Origin: an uncultured Demequina sp.
Lineage (GTDB): Bacteria > Actinomycetota > Actinomycetes > Actinomycetales > Demequinaceae
Direction: 5' to 3'
Assembly: GCA_937925595.1 (NCBI GenBank)
Contig: CALALQ010000089.1
Span: 1-50,262, forward strand
Length of the DNA: 50,262 nucleotides
Positions 1 to 5,925 of the stretch are shown here, one piece after another; within the stretch, counting starts at the first letter, position 1; each line of letters starts with the position of its first letter. A model generated the notes under the pieces. The model was not told the DNA's origin. It made no database searches and saw only the letters and a list, made by a program, of their open reading frames with translations. The translations under genes were made by a program, and so were the position numbers.

Positions 1-55
1 CGGCCAGCGCGGGCAAGACCCGCAAGCCAGCGGGGCCGACGAAGACCCACGAGGA
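1..55. repeat. 55-bp exact terminal repeat (copy 1)
   Basis: Bases 1-55 are identical to 50208-50262. The length 55 equals a common de Bruijn k-mer size, so the simplest reading is an assembly overlap of a circular or circularly permuted genome rather than a biological terminal repeat. The gene crossing the junction reads through it without interruption, which supports true contiguity. Confidence 0.95.
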
Positions 56-77
56 ACTGATGGCTGAGTACGACTAA
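1..77 (+). CDS. C-terminal end of the junction-spanning unknown protein
   Basis: The frame is open from base 3 and ends at the TAA at 75-77, with last residues EELMAEYD. It is the continuation of the gene that starts at 49601: joining the contig at the 55-bp overlap gives 684 nt, or 227 residues. This C-terminal part is rich in Lys, Ala, Gly and Pro (AGKTRKPAGPTKTHEE), so it is probably a basic flexible tail. The next gene begins one base after the stop (TAA C ATG). Function unknown; see the entry at 49601. Confidence 0.85.
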   Translation, partial: ASAGKTRKPAGPTKTHEELMAEYD

Positions 78-78
78 C

Positions 79-450
79 ATGAATACCAACACAACAAACT
101 CACAAGACGAGCAGATCAGGGCTGCGGTAAACAGCAGCCACATCGCAAACCTGGTCGAGATAATCAACGACCTAGACTCGCAGATCGACGACCTAAACTT
201 GCGGATCACACGCTGGAAGGAAGCGTCCGGCTGCTCTGATCCTGAAGACCTAAAACTGCGCAAGCAGGTTAAACTAAACCAAGAACTCGTCGACCTACGT
301 CGTCGGGTGGGTATATACGAAGACATCCTGAACCAACTTGCTAATTGGCCTGATGGTGATGACTTCAGCGGTATGGATGAACCAGGAGCTGCACAAGCAG
401 CACGTTCCGCACTGAACGAAGCGCGGAACGAATCGACCAGCAACGATTAA
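79..450 (+). CDS. Coiled-coil hypothetical protein, 123 aa
   Basis: Residues about 20-90 form a predicted coiled coil, visible as heptad-spaced Leu/Ile (LVEIINDLDSQIDDLNLRI and QVKLNQELVDLRRRVGIYEDIL). The protein is acidic, has no signal peptide and no membrane segment, and is probably cytoplasmic. I do not recognise a family. It starts one base after the upstream stop (TAACATG), so it is probably translated by re-initiation, as no Shine-Dalgarno site is visible. A strong intrinsic terminator follows the gene, which makes it the last gene of the transcript that comes from 49.1 kb. Confidence 0.75.
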   Translation: MNTNTTNSQDEQIRAAVNSSHIANLVEIINDLDSQIDDLNLRITRWKEASGCSDPEDLKLRKQVKLNQELVDLRRRVGIYEDILNQLANWPDGDDFSGMDEPGAAQAARSALNEARNESTSND

Positions 451-469
451 CTAACGACGCCGACACCTC

Positions 470-512
470 GGGCGCTGATGGGCCGCGTGCTCGTCAGCGC
501 CCTTTGCTGTTT
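470..512 (+). terminator. Rho-independent terminator after the 79-450 gene
   Basis: Perfect 9-bp stem GGGCGCTGA (470-478) with TCAGCGCCC (494-502), 15-nt loop, followed by TTTGCTGTTT. It closes the first rightward operon. Confidence 0.8.
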
Positions 513-540
513 ACGTCAAACAGCGTGGCAATCCCGCCAC
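507..540 (+). promoter_or_regulatory. Tandem stem-loops in the leader of the 564 gene
   Basis: Directly after the terminator come two more hairpins: CTGTTT (507-512) with AAACAG (518-523), and GTGGC (525-529) with GCCAC (536-540). They are followed by a G-poor leader (541-563) without a Shine-Dalgarno site and then the ATG at 564. The first stem shares the terminator's T-tract, so the terminator tail and this hairpin could compete. Confidence 0.5.
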
Positions 541-563
541 CTAGCAACTAACTCCCATACAAC

Positions 564-944
564 ATGTCACACATGAAGTTCTCAAGCGCCAGTCTGTTCC
601 CCCTGTCCGACCCGGACAGCGAAGCCAAGACCCTCGACGAGGCCCGCCGGGCATTGGTCACCGCCCACTCAGTTCTCGCCTGCACCGACGAGAAGACTGC
701 CAAGTCCATGATCGACAACCTGATCGAGGTCGACACCGGGTTCGCCATGCGTGTCATCATGACCCGTGCGCTGGCAACCGCCTGCCCGGAACAATTCACC
801 GAGTCCATGGAACGTTCCTTATTCGACCTGGGCCTCTTACTCCTGCGCCGGGCACCGTACTCCACCGACGCCAAGGTCTCCGCGGTGACGGACGTCCTCC
901 TGCGTGACCGACCTGACTACAACACCTCAAAGTTCATCCAGTAA
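564..944 (+). CDS. Hypothetical protein, 126 aa
   Basis: Soluble, mostly helical protein with no signal peptide or membrane segment. The middle part (TLDEARRALVTAHSVLACTDEKTAKSMIDNL) looks like amphipathic helices, with a Leu-rich stretch FDLGLLLLRRAP near residue 95. No family recognised. The chosen ATG is preceded by an A/C-rich leader, CTCCCATACAAC, with no Shine-Dalgarno site; a second in-frame ATG lies three codons downstream. It is the first gene after the terminator at 470-512 and is followed after 5 nt by the 950 gene, so it probably opens the next early operon. Confidence 0.7.
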   Translation: MSHMKFSSASLFPLSDPDSEAKTLDEARRALVTAHSVLACTDEKTAKSMIDNLIEVDTGFAMRVIMTRALATACPEQFTESMERSLFDLGLLLLRRAPYSTDAKVSAVTDVLLRDRPDYNTSKFIQ

Positions 945-949
945 ATCAC

Positions 950-1270
950 ATGGCCATCTACTGTGTAACCTTCGGTCAACGCTTCCGCCACGACCTTCAC
1001 CCATTCTTCGGCAAGTGCCCACGCCTGCCGGAATCCTACGTCGAAGTCATCGCGGACGACTACGTCACCGCGGTCGACATGACCCAAGACCTCCTGTCTT
1101 ACAACTACTCCATGGTCTACTCTCTCGATGACTTCCACGACGACCTATTCCCCTGCGGTCCCATCGGCGCGATCACCCGCGAGAACAACGCCCTAACCTA
1201 CACCCCCAACACCACTTGGGCCGAGAAGTATGCATCACCAACCGATCCCGACTCCCATGAAGAACTTTAA
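950..1270 (+). CDS. Hypothetical protein, 106 aa
   Basis: Small soluble protein rich in Tyr, Asp and Phe (SYNYSMVYSLDDFHDDLFPCGP). The pattern MAIYCVTFGQRFRHD...Y-x-E-V-I-A-D-D-Y-V-T-A resembles small phage proteins of one alpha/beta domain, but I cannot name a family. It starts 5 nt after the previous stop and overlaps the start of the next gene by 14 nt, so it belongs to a translationally coupled run. Confidence 0.65.
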   Translation: MAIYCVTFGQRFRHDLHPFFGKCPRLPESYVEVIADDYVTAVDMTQDLLSYNYSMVYSLDDFHDDLFPCGPIGAITRENNALTYTPNTTWAEKYASPTDPDSHEEL

Positions 1271-1454
1271 GAGAGTGACCATCCTCGCTGTGGGCGTGTA
1301 CCTCCTCCTCGCGGCGTTGTATGCACGTTGGGGGCGGCATGACATCTCCACCGGCTTTGCGTTGCTTGCGTTGGTGTGCCTCGCGGTACACTGGGCGGTG
1401 GCCCGGAAGACGGATGCACCGGTCGATATGCATGATGATGGGAGGTATTACTGA
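1257..1454 (+). CDS. Small membrane protein, 65 aa, two predicted TM helices
   Basis: Starting at the ATG at 1257 (MKNFKRVTIL), the protein has a positively charged N terminus, one hydrophobic helix (VTILAVGVYLLLAALYARW), a short loop, and a second helix (TGFALLALVCLAVHWAV), then a charged tail with Asp and His. This is a typical inner-membrane hairpin. Possible roles include host takeover, superinfection exclusion or a holin-like function; none is demonstrated. A longer version from 1230 is possible but adds no sensible residues. It overlaps the previous gene by 14 nt and the next by one base (TGATG). Confidence 0.65.
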   Translation: MKNFKRVTILAVGVYLLLAALYARWGRHDISTGFALLALVCLAVHWAVARKTDAPVDMHDDGRYY

Positions 1455-1960
1455 TGAGTGCGCCATTACCGGGTGAGCACTATTGTGCAGCTCACCAAGG
1501 GAATCATTCCCATTATGACTCGCACAACTGCAAGGTGTGCCAGCTCCTGACACGGATCATAGAGCTGAATGATCGTATCGCCCAGCTCGGGGTTGAGAAT
1601 GACCTCCTACGCAAGAAACTCCTTACCCCACGTACCATGACCCCCGAAGCCAAACGCATCGCGATCGCTAAGGCGTGTGGGTGGACTGCAATACAGGAAT
1701 CCGACTACAAGCCTTTCGGAGAGGCTCAACTTGTCGGGTACAGTCCTAAAGGTGGTGAGAATCTACAGAACGTTCCCGACTACCTCAACGACCTGAACGC
1801 CATGCACGAAGCGGAGAATTACGCTCTTACCAAACTAGGTCTGGACGTTATTCCACAATTACGTAAAGTTGCAGGCGAACGTAATGGTTATTGTGCCACC
1901 GCCGAGCAGCGTGCCGAAGCGCTCCTGCATACCTTGGGTGAACAGGAGGACGGGTCATGA
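1454..1960 (+). CDS. Phage ABA-sandwich-domain protein, 168 aa
   Basis: The N-terminal 33 residues carry several Cys and His (HYCAAHQGNHSHYDSHNCKVC), a possible small metal-binding knuckle. A short coiled coil follows (LLTRIIELNDRIAQLGVENDLLRKKL). The C-terminal half has the signature of the phage ABA-sandwich domain: I-A-x-A-C-G-W near residue 73, then PDYLNDLNAMHEAE near residue 108. That domain is widespread in phages and its function is unknown. A Shine-Dalgarno site GGGAGG precedes the ATG, and the start overlaps the upstream stop (TGATG). Domain assignment is from remembered motif shape. Confidence 0.7.
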   Translation: MSAPLPGEHYCAAHQGNHSHYDSHNCKVCQLLTRIIELNDRIAQLGVENDLLRKKLLTPRTMTPEAKRIAIAKACGWTAIQESDYKPFGEAQLVGYSPKGGENLQNVPDYLNDLNAMHEAENYALTKLGLDVIPQLRKVAGERNGYCATAEQRAEALLHTLGEQEDGS

Positions 1961-2238
1961 CACCTACACCACCCGACGACGGCGGCCCGGCGTTCCCGGT
2001 GCCAGTTCTGGCTGACAAAGACGGAACCTTTATCAGCACCCATCAATGGGCTGGGTACATGGAATCCGGAGGCGGTGGTATGACCCTGCGTGATTGGTTC
2101 GCCGGGCAGGCACTGGCGGGACTGTGTTCCCGTAACCTCGGCCACACCCACGTGGACAATTGCCATGGTACGGCAGCGCGGGCATACGTCATCGCCGACG
2201 CCATGCTGGAGGCACGCAACCGCCCTCACCGCCCGTGA
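1957..2238 (+). CDS. Phage hypothetical protein with GGPAFP / MTLRDWF motifs, 93 aa
   Basis: The arrangement DGGPAFPVP...GMTLRDWFAGQALAGL...AARAYVIADAMLEARN is a recurrent small phage family seen next to ABA-sandwich genes in many phages. No enzymatic motif is visible. The start ATG overlaps the stop of the previous gene (ATGA) and has a strong Shine-Dalgarno site (AGGAGG, 8 nt upstream). It ends the run 564-2238; the next gene begins after a 145-nt leader containing hairpins. Confidence 0.7.
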   Translation: MTPTPPDDGGPAFPVPVLADKDGTFISTHQWAGYMESGGGGMTLRDWFAGQALAGLCSRNLGHTHVDNCHGTAARAYVIADAMLEARNRPHRP

Positions 2239-2270
2239 AGCTTGCCGCGCCTAATAGCATCCCATGCGAA

Positions 2271-2290
2271 GGGGAGGCGCTCACCTCCCC
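2271..2290 (+). promoter_or_regulatory. GC-rich stem-loop without T-tract in the 2239-2383 leader
   Basis: GGGGAGG (2271-2277) pairs with CCTCCCC (2284-2290) around a 6-nt loop. There is no T-run, so it is not a classic terminator. It could be an RNA-processing or pausing element. A second small stem, GCGCG (2346-2350) with CGCGC (2361-2365), stands just upstream of the SD-less start at 2384. Confidence 0.4.
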
Positions 2291-2383
2291 AGCCCGGAAT
2301 AACGGTGAAGTGGCCGGGCACATTACCACATCACCAGGCGACGCAGCGCGGCCTTTAACTCGCGCAGCAAACTCACACATCAC

Positions 2384-3016
2384 ATGAAAGAGACCAACAT
2401 CAACTCGCTCGGGTTCGAACTCAAGGCTCAGGTGCCGGATTCCGTTGAGGAATACGACAACCTGGCCAAGAAGCAGGGCGCGTGCTTGGAGTCCGCCGTC
2501 AACAACGTTCTGTACCGGTCCGTCCTCGCGGACTTCCGGGCGCAGTTCTGTGAAGCGGTGGAGAACAACACCGGCATCAAGCGTGCCACCGAGCCGACGG
2601 GTCGTAAGTCGAAGAATGAAGACGGCACCGAAGAAGACATCCTCCGTTTCACCGAAACCGAGGCCGTCTACTTCAAGCGCGTCTGCGCTGAGCTGGTGAG
2701 CAACGGCACCCACACCTCCGTGGAAGCCGCTGCCGCGTCCTTCGCGTCCCTCGCGCAGGGTATCATCTCCAACATCGTCTTCGACCCGTCCGAGCGGGAG
2801 CGTCAGCCGTCGCAGCCGAAGTCGGTTGCGAAGAAGTACCTCAACATCGCCCAGGAATGGGTGGATGCTGGCCAGACCGAGCGCCGTGTCGAACAGATGC
2901 GCGCCAAGCTGGGCGACACGTGGAAGGTCGAAGGCACGGTCGAGTCGCTGGCGCGAGCCATCGCCGAAGACCAGCGCCGCAAGGCCGCCGCGGTCAAGTC
3001 GGAGTACGACGTCTGA
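2384..3016 (+). CDS. Hypothetical early protein, 210 aa
   Basis: Soluble, charged, mainly helical protein with no membrane segment. It begins MKETNINSLGFELKAQVPDSVEEYDNLAKK, which reads like a conserved N terminus shared by unnamed proteins of related phages, but I cannot attach a function. A helical region at about 145-205 (KKYLNIAQEWVDAGQTERRVEQMRAKLG) is Lys/Arg/Glu-rich and could bind nucleic acid. The ATG follows an A/C-rich leader (AAACTCACACATCAC) with no Shine-Dalgarno site. It has its own leader and a strong terminator downstream, so it is probably transcribed and expressed as a single, possibly abundant, product. Confidence 0.7.
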   Translation: MKETNINSLGFELKAQVPDSVEEYDNLAKKQGACLESAVNNVLYRSVLADFRAQFCEAVENNTGIKRATEPTGRKSKNEDGTEEDILRFTETEAVYFKRVCAELVSNGTHTSVEAAAASFASLAQGIISNIVFDPSERERQPSQPKSVAKKYLNIAQEWVDAGQTERRVEQMRAKLGDTWKVEGTVESLARAIAEDQRRKAAAVKSEYDV

Positions 3017-3066
3017 CCCAACCCCGCAAGCTGAACCCCTTTCGGTCCAGCTTCAGCGGTCTCATC

Positions 3067-3096
3067 GGGGCCTTCTGACATCAGGAGGCCCCTCTT
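3067..3096 (+). terminator. Strong intrinsic terminator after the 2384 gene
   Basis: A near-perfect stem begins GGGGCCT at 3067 and ends AGGCCCC at 3092, with further internal pairing (TCTGA with TCAGG), followed by TCTT. It is flanked by GGTCTC (3058-3063) and GAGACC (3097-3102), which can extend the stem, and by a second GGTCTC at 3109-3114 that competes for the same GAGACC. Confidence 0.75.
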
Positions 3097-3114
3097 GAGA
3101 CCACTAACGGTCTC
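3097..3114 (+). promoter_or_regulatory. Alternative hairpin upstream of the 3144 gene
   Basis: GAGACC (3097-3102) can pair with GGTCTC (3109-3114) around ACTAAC, or with the upstream GGTCTC (3058-3063) as an extension of the terminator. The two folds exclude each other. The leader 3115-3143 that follows is unstructured, A/C-rich and lacks a Shine-Dalgarno site. Confidence 0.45.
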
Positions 3115-3143
3115 GTTTCAACAACAACTAAGTCCATACACAC

Positions 3144-3629
3144 ATGAAGCCCTGCGAAGTTAAGTTCCCCCTGCCGACCCTGACCGACGCCGAGATGACC
3201 AAGGTCGTCGACGACGTGGTAGCCAGTAAGGTCATCCTCGACTCATTCATCCCCGACTACATCTTCCCGATGGTTGGTCGCAGCGCCTTCGGCGTTGACC
3301 ACTTCCCGCAAGAAGCCCAGGAGTTCCTCGAAGACTCGCCGCCGACCAACAGCGATACCTTCCCGTTAGGTGCCGCGATGATCTACGTCGACTCCGTCGA
3401 GGAGTTCCTCACTGGTATGATCCCCGTTGCCAGCCCGGACAGCAACTGCGTCTTCCTGAACGGCCCTGACAACGTCCGTTTCCGTGATGCCCTCAAGGCC
3501 CGGCGTGACGCGGCTGTCGGCGCTGACGCCACCGACGAGGCCAAGCAGGAGTACTACAACACTCTCACCGGCCAACTGAGAAAGAACATCGAAGCCCGTA
3601 GAGCTGCCCTCACCGCGGCCACCGCCTAG
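3144..3629 (+). CDS. Hypothetical protein, 161 aa
   Basis: Acidic soluble protein (MKPCEVKFPLPTLTDAEM...) with alternating hydrophobic strands and helices and a helical C terminus rich in Arg and Ala (RFRDALKARRDAAVG). No family recognised. The ATG follows an SD-less A/C-rich leader. It is the last gene before a 509-nt noncoding stretch and lies between two strong terminators, so like the 2384 gene it forms its own transcription unit. Confidence 0.65.
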   Translation: MKPCEVKFPLPTLTDAEMTKVVDDVVASKVILDSFIPDYIFPMVGRSAFGVDHFPQEAQEFLEDSPPTNSDTFPLGAAMIYVDSVEEFLTGMIPVASPDSNCVFLNGPDNVRFRDALKARRDAAVGADATDEAKQEYYNTLTGQLRKNIEARRAALTAATA

Positions 3630-3709
3630 TACCACCTCATCGAGGCCATGTCTCGTGGCCTCCATTGAGCTGGTTCGGGTTGCGTTTAGCCATGACACCC
3701 TTACCTCTC

Positions 3710-3754
3710 CGCCGGTGGTTTCAGTGACATGTTCCCACCGGCGTCATTCTTTCT
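3710..3754 (+). terminator. Intrinsic terminator after the 3144 gene
   Basis: Perfect 9-bp stem CGCCGGTGG (3710-3718) with CCACCGGCG (3735-3743), 16-nt loop, followed by the T-rich TCATTCTTTCTC. Confidence 0.75.
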
Positions 3755-3760
3755 CAACAC

Positions 3761-3789
3761 TTGGGTGGGTTCGAATCCCACTTCTCGCT
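3761..3789 (+). other. tRNA T-arm-like hairpin, no complete tRNA
   Basis: GTGGG (3765-3769), loop TTCGAAT (3770-3776), CCCAC (3777-3781): a perfect T-stem with the canonical TTCGAAT T-loop, followed by seven bases TTCTCGC that would be an acceptor 3' strand. The matching 5' strand GCGAGAA is not found upstream and no D or anticodon arm can be folded. It may be a tRNA remnant, a 3' tRNA segment serving as an attachment core, or a tRNA mimic. Confidence 0.4.
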
Positions 3790-3854
3790 GACATACCGAG
3801 CGACAACCCGGTGGGTGGTGCCCACGGTGCGGGGAGCGCATCCCGCAGTATGTC
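3790..3854 (+). ncRNA. Candidate structured RNA closed by a 7-bp stem
   Basis: GACATAC (3790-3796) is the exact complement of GTATGTC (3848-3854). Inside, GTGGG pairs with CCCAC (within 3811-3826) and GCGGG with CCCGC (within 3829-3846). The size (65 nt), 7-bp closing stem and two internal 5-bp hairpins look cloverleaf-like, but the loop next to the 3' strand lacks TTC, so it is not a normal tRNA. Whether it is transcribed past the terminator at 3710-3754 is unknown. Confidence 0.35.
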
Positions 3855-4138
3855 ACCCACTTTGGAGGAAGACCGGCCTAGCGCCCCGGACAACAGCGTG
3901 AGTTGTTGGTGTAAGCTGGTATCACGAAACCAAGCACGCCTCCACAGCTTTGCGGCACCTACGCCCGCAAACTCACAGCATGGGACACTCTGGATCGTCT
4001 GACCTTGGTTGGAAGCCTGTGCTGTGAGCCCACTTTCCCACCACCCGCATGGTAAAACTGCCCGAACGGAAACGGCATACATTCGGCATGTGTGTATGTA
4101 TGGACGCGCAGAGCCTCGGGTGGTGGGACCACTTTCCC

Positions 4139-4339
4139 ATGAAACAACGATTTGTCGGATTCCGTTACAGTACAAAACACGAGAACCCAGTCTACATCGA
4201 CGTGGACAACATCATCGCGGTTGTATACCACGATGACGACCACAGTCTTGTCTACGTCCACAGCGTTCCAAATGCGTTCCTCATCCTCGGCACCCCCGAT
4301 GACATCCTCGCCGCCATCGCAGCCGCGACCAAGGTCTGA
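4139..4339 (+). CDS. Small FlbD-like hypothetical protein, 66 aa
   Basis: From the ATG at 4139 the protein reads MKQRFVGFRYSTKHENPVYIDVDNIIAVV..., ending in PDDILAAIAAATKV. The plan, beta strands with a PVYIDVDNI core, a further strand pair and a C-terminal helix, resembles the small FlbD-like fold that phages and bacteria often encode; the role in phages is unknown. An upstream extension to 4049 exists but its residues look like translated leader. The next gene follows after 2 nt. Confidence 0.55.
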   Translation: MKQRFVGFRYSTKHENPVYIDVDNIIAVVYHDDDHSLVYVHSVPNAFLILGTPDDILAAIAAATKV

Positions 4340-4341
4340 CC

Positions 4342-4503
4342 ATGATCCTGACCGTCCTCCTCTGGTTCTACCTGGTCGTCAACGTCCTCGGCGCCGTCAT
4401 TGCCCCCATCGCCACCGAACGCAAATACCGTGACCTCCTCGTCTTCTTCCACGTCCTCGGCGCTCTCATCGCAGCTGGTGCTCTCTACCTCCTCCATTCC
4501 TGA
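4342..4503 (+). CDS. Small two-helix membrane protein, 53 aa
   Basis: A short frame begins at the ATG at 4342, two bases after the previous stop, and ends at the TGA at 4501-4503. It starts MILTVLLWFYLVVNVLGAVI, has a charged loop TERKYRDLL, and a second hydrophobic helix (FFHVLGALIAAGALYLLHS). Both segments are long enough to span the membrane, giving an inner-membrane hairpin. Its tight spacing and the overlap of its end with the next gene support reality. Possible roles are holin-like or host-membrane modification; unproven. Confidence 0.6.
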   Translation: MILTVLLWFYLVVNVLGAVIAPIATERKYRDLLVFFHVLGALIAAGALYLLHS

Positions 4504-4780
4504 CGCGCCCTTCGACCCCAGACGCGAGTTCGAAATCCTCGAACGCTGGACTCTCGAGCCACGGCCCATGGCGCTCGTTCACCTCTACATCGAAGCCAAA
4601 CGCCGAGGCTGGACCGTCACCAAGCGTGACTCAATGCAATTCCACGAAACCCTCTGGCGCTTCATCCCACCACTTCCCCCACACCCATCGTCGAACCACC
4701 AACAGCCTGTAGGCTACACCGCTGGGACCGAAGGTTCCCTCAGGTCGACCGTGGGTGTGGGACCACTCTCCTCCATATGA
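4478..4780 (+). CDS. Hypothetical protein, about 100 aa (GTG start)
   Basis: The recognisable part is DPRREFEILERW...MALVHLYIEAKRRGWTVTKRDSMQF, a compact helical domain, followed by a Pro/Ser/Thr-rich tail. I chose the GTG at 4478, which overlaps the preceding membrane-protein gene; the frame is open back to 4400 but that part is Ser/Pro-rich and unlike protein. An ATG at 4568 is an alternative. The stop overlaps the next start (ATGA at 4777-4780). No family recognised. Confidence 0.5.
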   Translation: MLSTSSIPDAPFDPRREFEILERWTLEPRPMALVHLYIEAKRRGWTVTKRDSMQFHETLWRFIPPLPPHPSSNHQQPVGYTAGTEGSLRSTVGVGPLSSI

Positions 4781-5301
4781 ACCATCCAAACCCAAGCGGG
4801 ACTCCGCTACCTATCATCCACGACGACATCGGACCGTTCCTCAACATTCCCACCCCACCGGAATGGCCAATGTGTCCCCTGGTCCACAAGACCTTGATGC
4901 AGTTCTCCCAATACGAACGCGCCCTCGAGAACGCCCGTTCTCAACTGCGCCTCTGGATGTGCGACCCCATCATCTACTCCCACACCACCCGCTACGTCAA
5001 CTACGCCACCTACTTCGTCTTCTCCGTCGGCGGTATTCCACCCCTCGTCGGCCTGACCTGGCCCCGAGACCTCGTCGAACTCGTCCTCGCTTTCACCATC
5101 CGTCACCGCGGCGAAACAACCATCCCCGACCTCCGTGCTGAGTGCAACATGTTCCCACACCTCAAGCCCGGCAGCGACTACTTCATCCACATCGGAGCCA
5201 TCGACTTCCGCATCGAGTGCCAAGGCAAGGATGACCACTACTCCACCTTCTTCGAGCGGTGTGTATCGCTAGCTGATACATACTGGCCAGCCCATGACTG
5301 A
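4777..5301 (+). CDS. Hypothetical protein, 174 aa
   Basis: Soluble protein with many aromatic residues (SHTTRYVNYATYFVFSVGGIPPLVGLTWPRDLVELVLAFTIRHRG). A moderately hydrophobic stretch around residues 70-100 is interrupted by charges, so a membrane segment is unlikely. C-terminal half GSDYFIHIGAIDFRIECQGKDDHYSTFFERCV reads like alternating strands. No family recognised. Coupled to both neighbours by short overlaps (ATGA upstream, 8 nt downstream). Confidence 0.7.
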   Translation: MNHPNPSGTPLPIIHDDIGPFLNIPTPPEWPMCPLVHKTLMQFSQYERALENARSQLRLWMCDPIIYSHTTRYVNYATYFVFSVGGIPPLVGLTWPRDLVELVLAFTIRHRGETTIPDLRAECNMFPHLKPGSDYFIHIGAIDFRIECQGKDDHYSTFFERCVSLADTYWPAHD

Positions 5302-5914
5302 ATACGTCCACCCGCGTCTTCGTCTCTCGCAGGTTGAACGTTACGCTGGCTTTATACAGCAGGCACTGGACAACTGGCCACGGGAGACATACTTCGAGAT
5401 TCCAGCGGGTATCTCACCAGTTACATTCGCGGCTCGTCTTCGGGATGCTGTCGCGTCATACCGGCGCTATCGCTGGCCTGGACTTAACATCGACGATGCT
5501 AAGTTCAACGCCATCGACGGCGCTTTTGTCGTTCGGGACCCGGACCCTACCGGCAAGGTCTATTGGGCGCACAAACTCCCACAAGGACGCACCGTTGCGG
5601 GTGCTGTGGGCTGCGAAGCTGTTGTGCGTCCTACCGCCAAGATGCCCAAGTCCCAACGGATCGCGGGGTCCTACGTCCACACCGAATCCCAATCCGCCCA
5701 GCTCGGGTCCAGTTCGTTGGTTATCGCTGACACCTCCCCATACACCACGGACGACTGGCTCACCATCGCCAAGCTGGTTGCCTTTGGCGTCCTCCGTATA
5801 CCCATCGAGGTAATCGGCGAGCTGCCACAAGATTTGCAGGCGTTGCTCATGGACACCTACCCCGAGGTCGGTGTCGCGTTCAACTCCGCAACCCAACGAA
5901 CCGTCATCCTCTAA
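5294..5914 (+). CDS. Hypothetical protein, 206 aa
   Basis: Begins MTEYVHPRLRLSQVERYAGFIQQALDNWPRE, with helical N-terminal region and a beta-rich centre (AKFNAIDGAFVVRDPDPTGKVYWAHK). The residues AARLRDAVASYRRYRW are basic and could contact nucleic acid. No known motif. The start lies inside the end of the 4777 gene and 11 nt separate its stop from the next start, so it is part of the 4139-8850 run that leads into the recombination genes. Confidence 0.7.
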   Translation: MTEYVHPRLRLSQVERYAGFIQQALDNWPRETYFEIPAGISPVTFAARLRDAVASYRRYRWPGLNIDDAKFNAIDGAFVVRDPDPTGKVYWAHKLPQGRTVAGAVGCEAVVRPTAKMPKSQRIAGSYVHTESQSAQLGSSSLVIADTSPYTTDDWLTIAKLVAFGVLRIPIEVIGELPQDLQALLMDTYPEVGVAFNSATQRTVIL

Positions 5915-5925
5915 CTACCCGTCCC

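Larger units (their letters stand above)
3630..4138 (+). other. 509-nt noncoding region with several RNA folds
   Basis: No convincing gene lies here. It contains in order: a weak stem GAGGCCA (3642-3648) with TGGCCTC (3656-3662); an intrinsic terminator (3710-3754); a perfect T-arm-like hairpin (3765-3781); a multi-hairpin fold closed by 3790-3796 and 3848-3854; and a further stem ACAAC...GTTGT near 3890-3906. The frames that cross it show T-arm translation artefacts (GWVRIP) rather than protein-like composition. A promoter for the 4139 gene may lie at its end, but I cannot identify one. Confidence 0.6.

Noticed and set aside
3700..3860. Complete tRNA gene
   Set aside because: A T-arm is present but the 5' acceptor strand, D-arm and anticodon arm cannot be folded, and the neighbouring 7-bp-closed fold lacks a TTC loop.
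3655..4002. 115-codon frame through the 3.6-4.0 kb noncoding region
   Set aside because: It translates terminator and T-arm hairpins (for example GWVRIP); composition is not protein-like and no start signal is seen.
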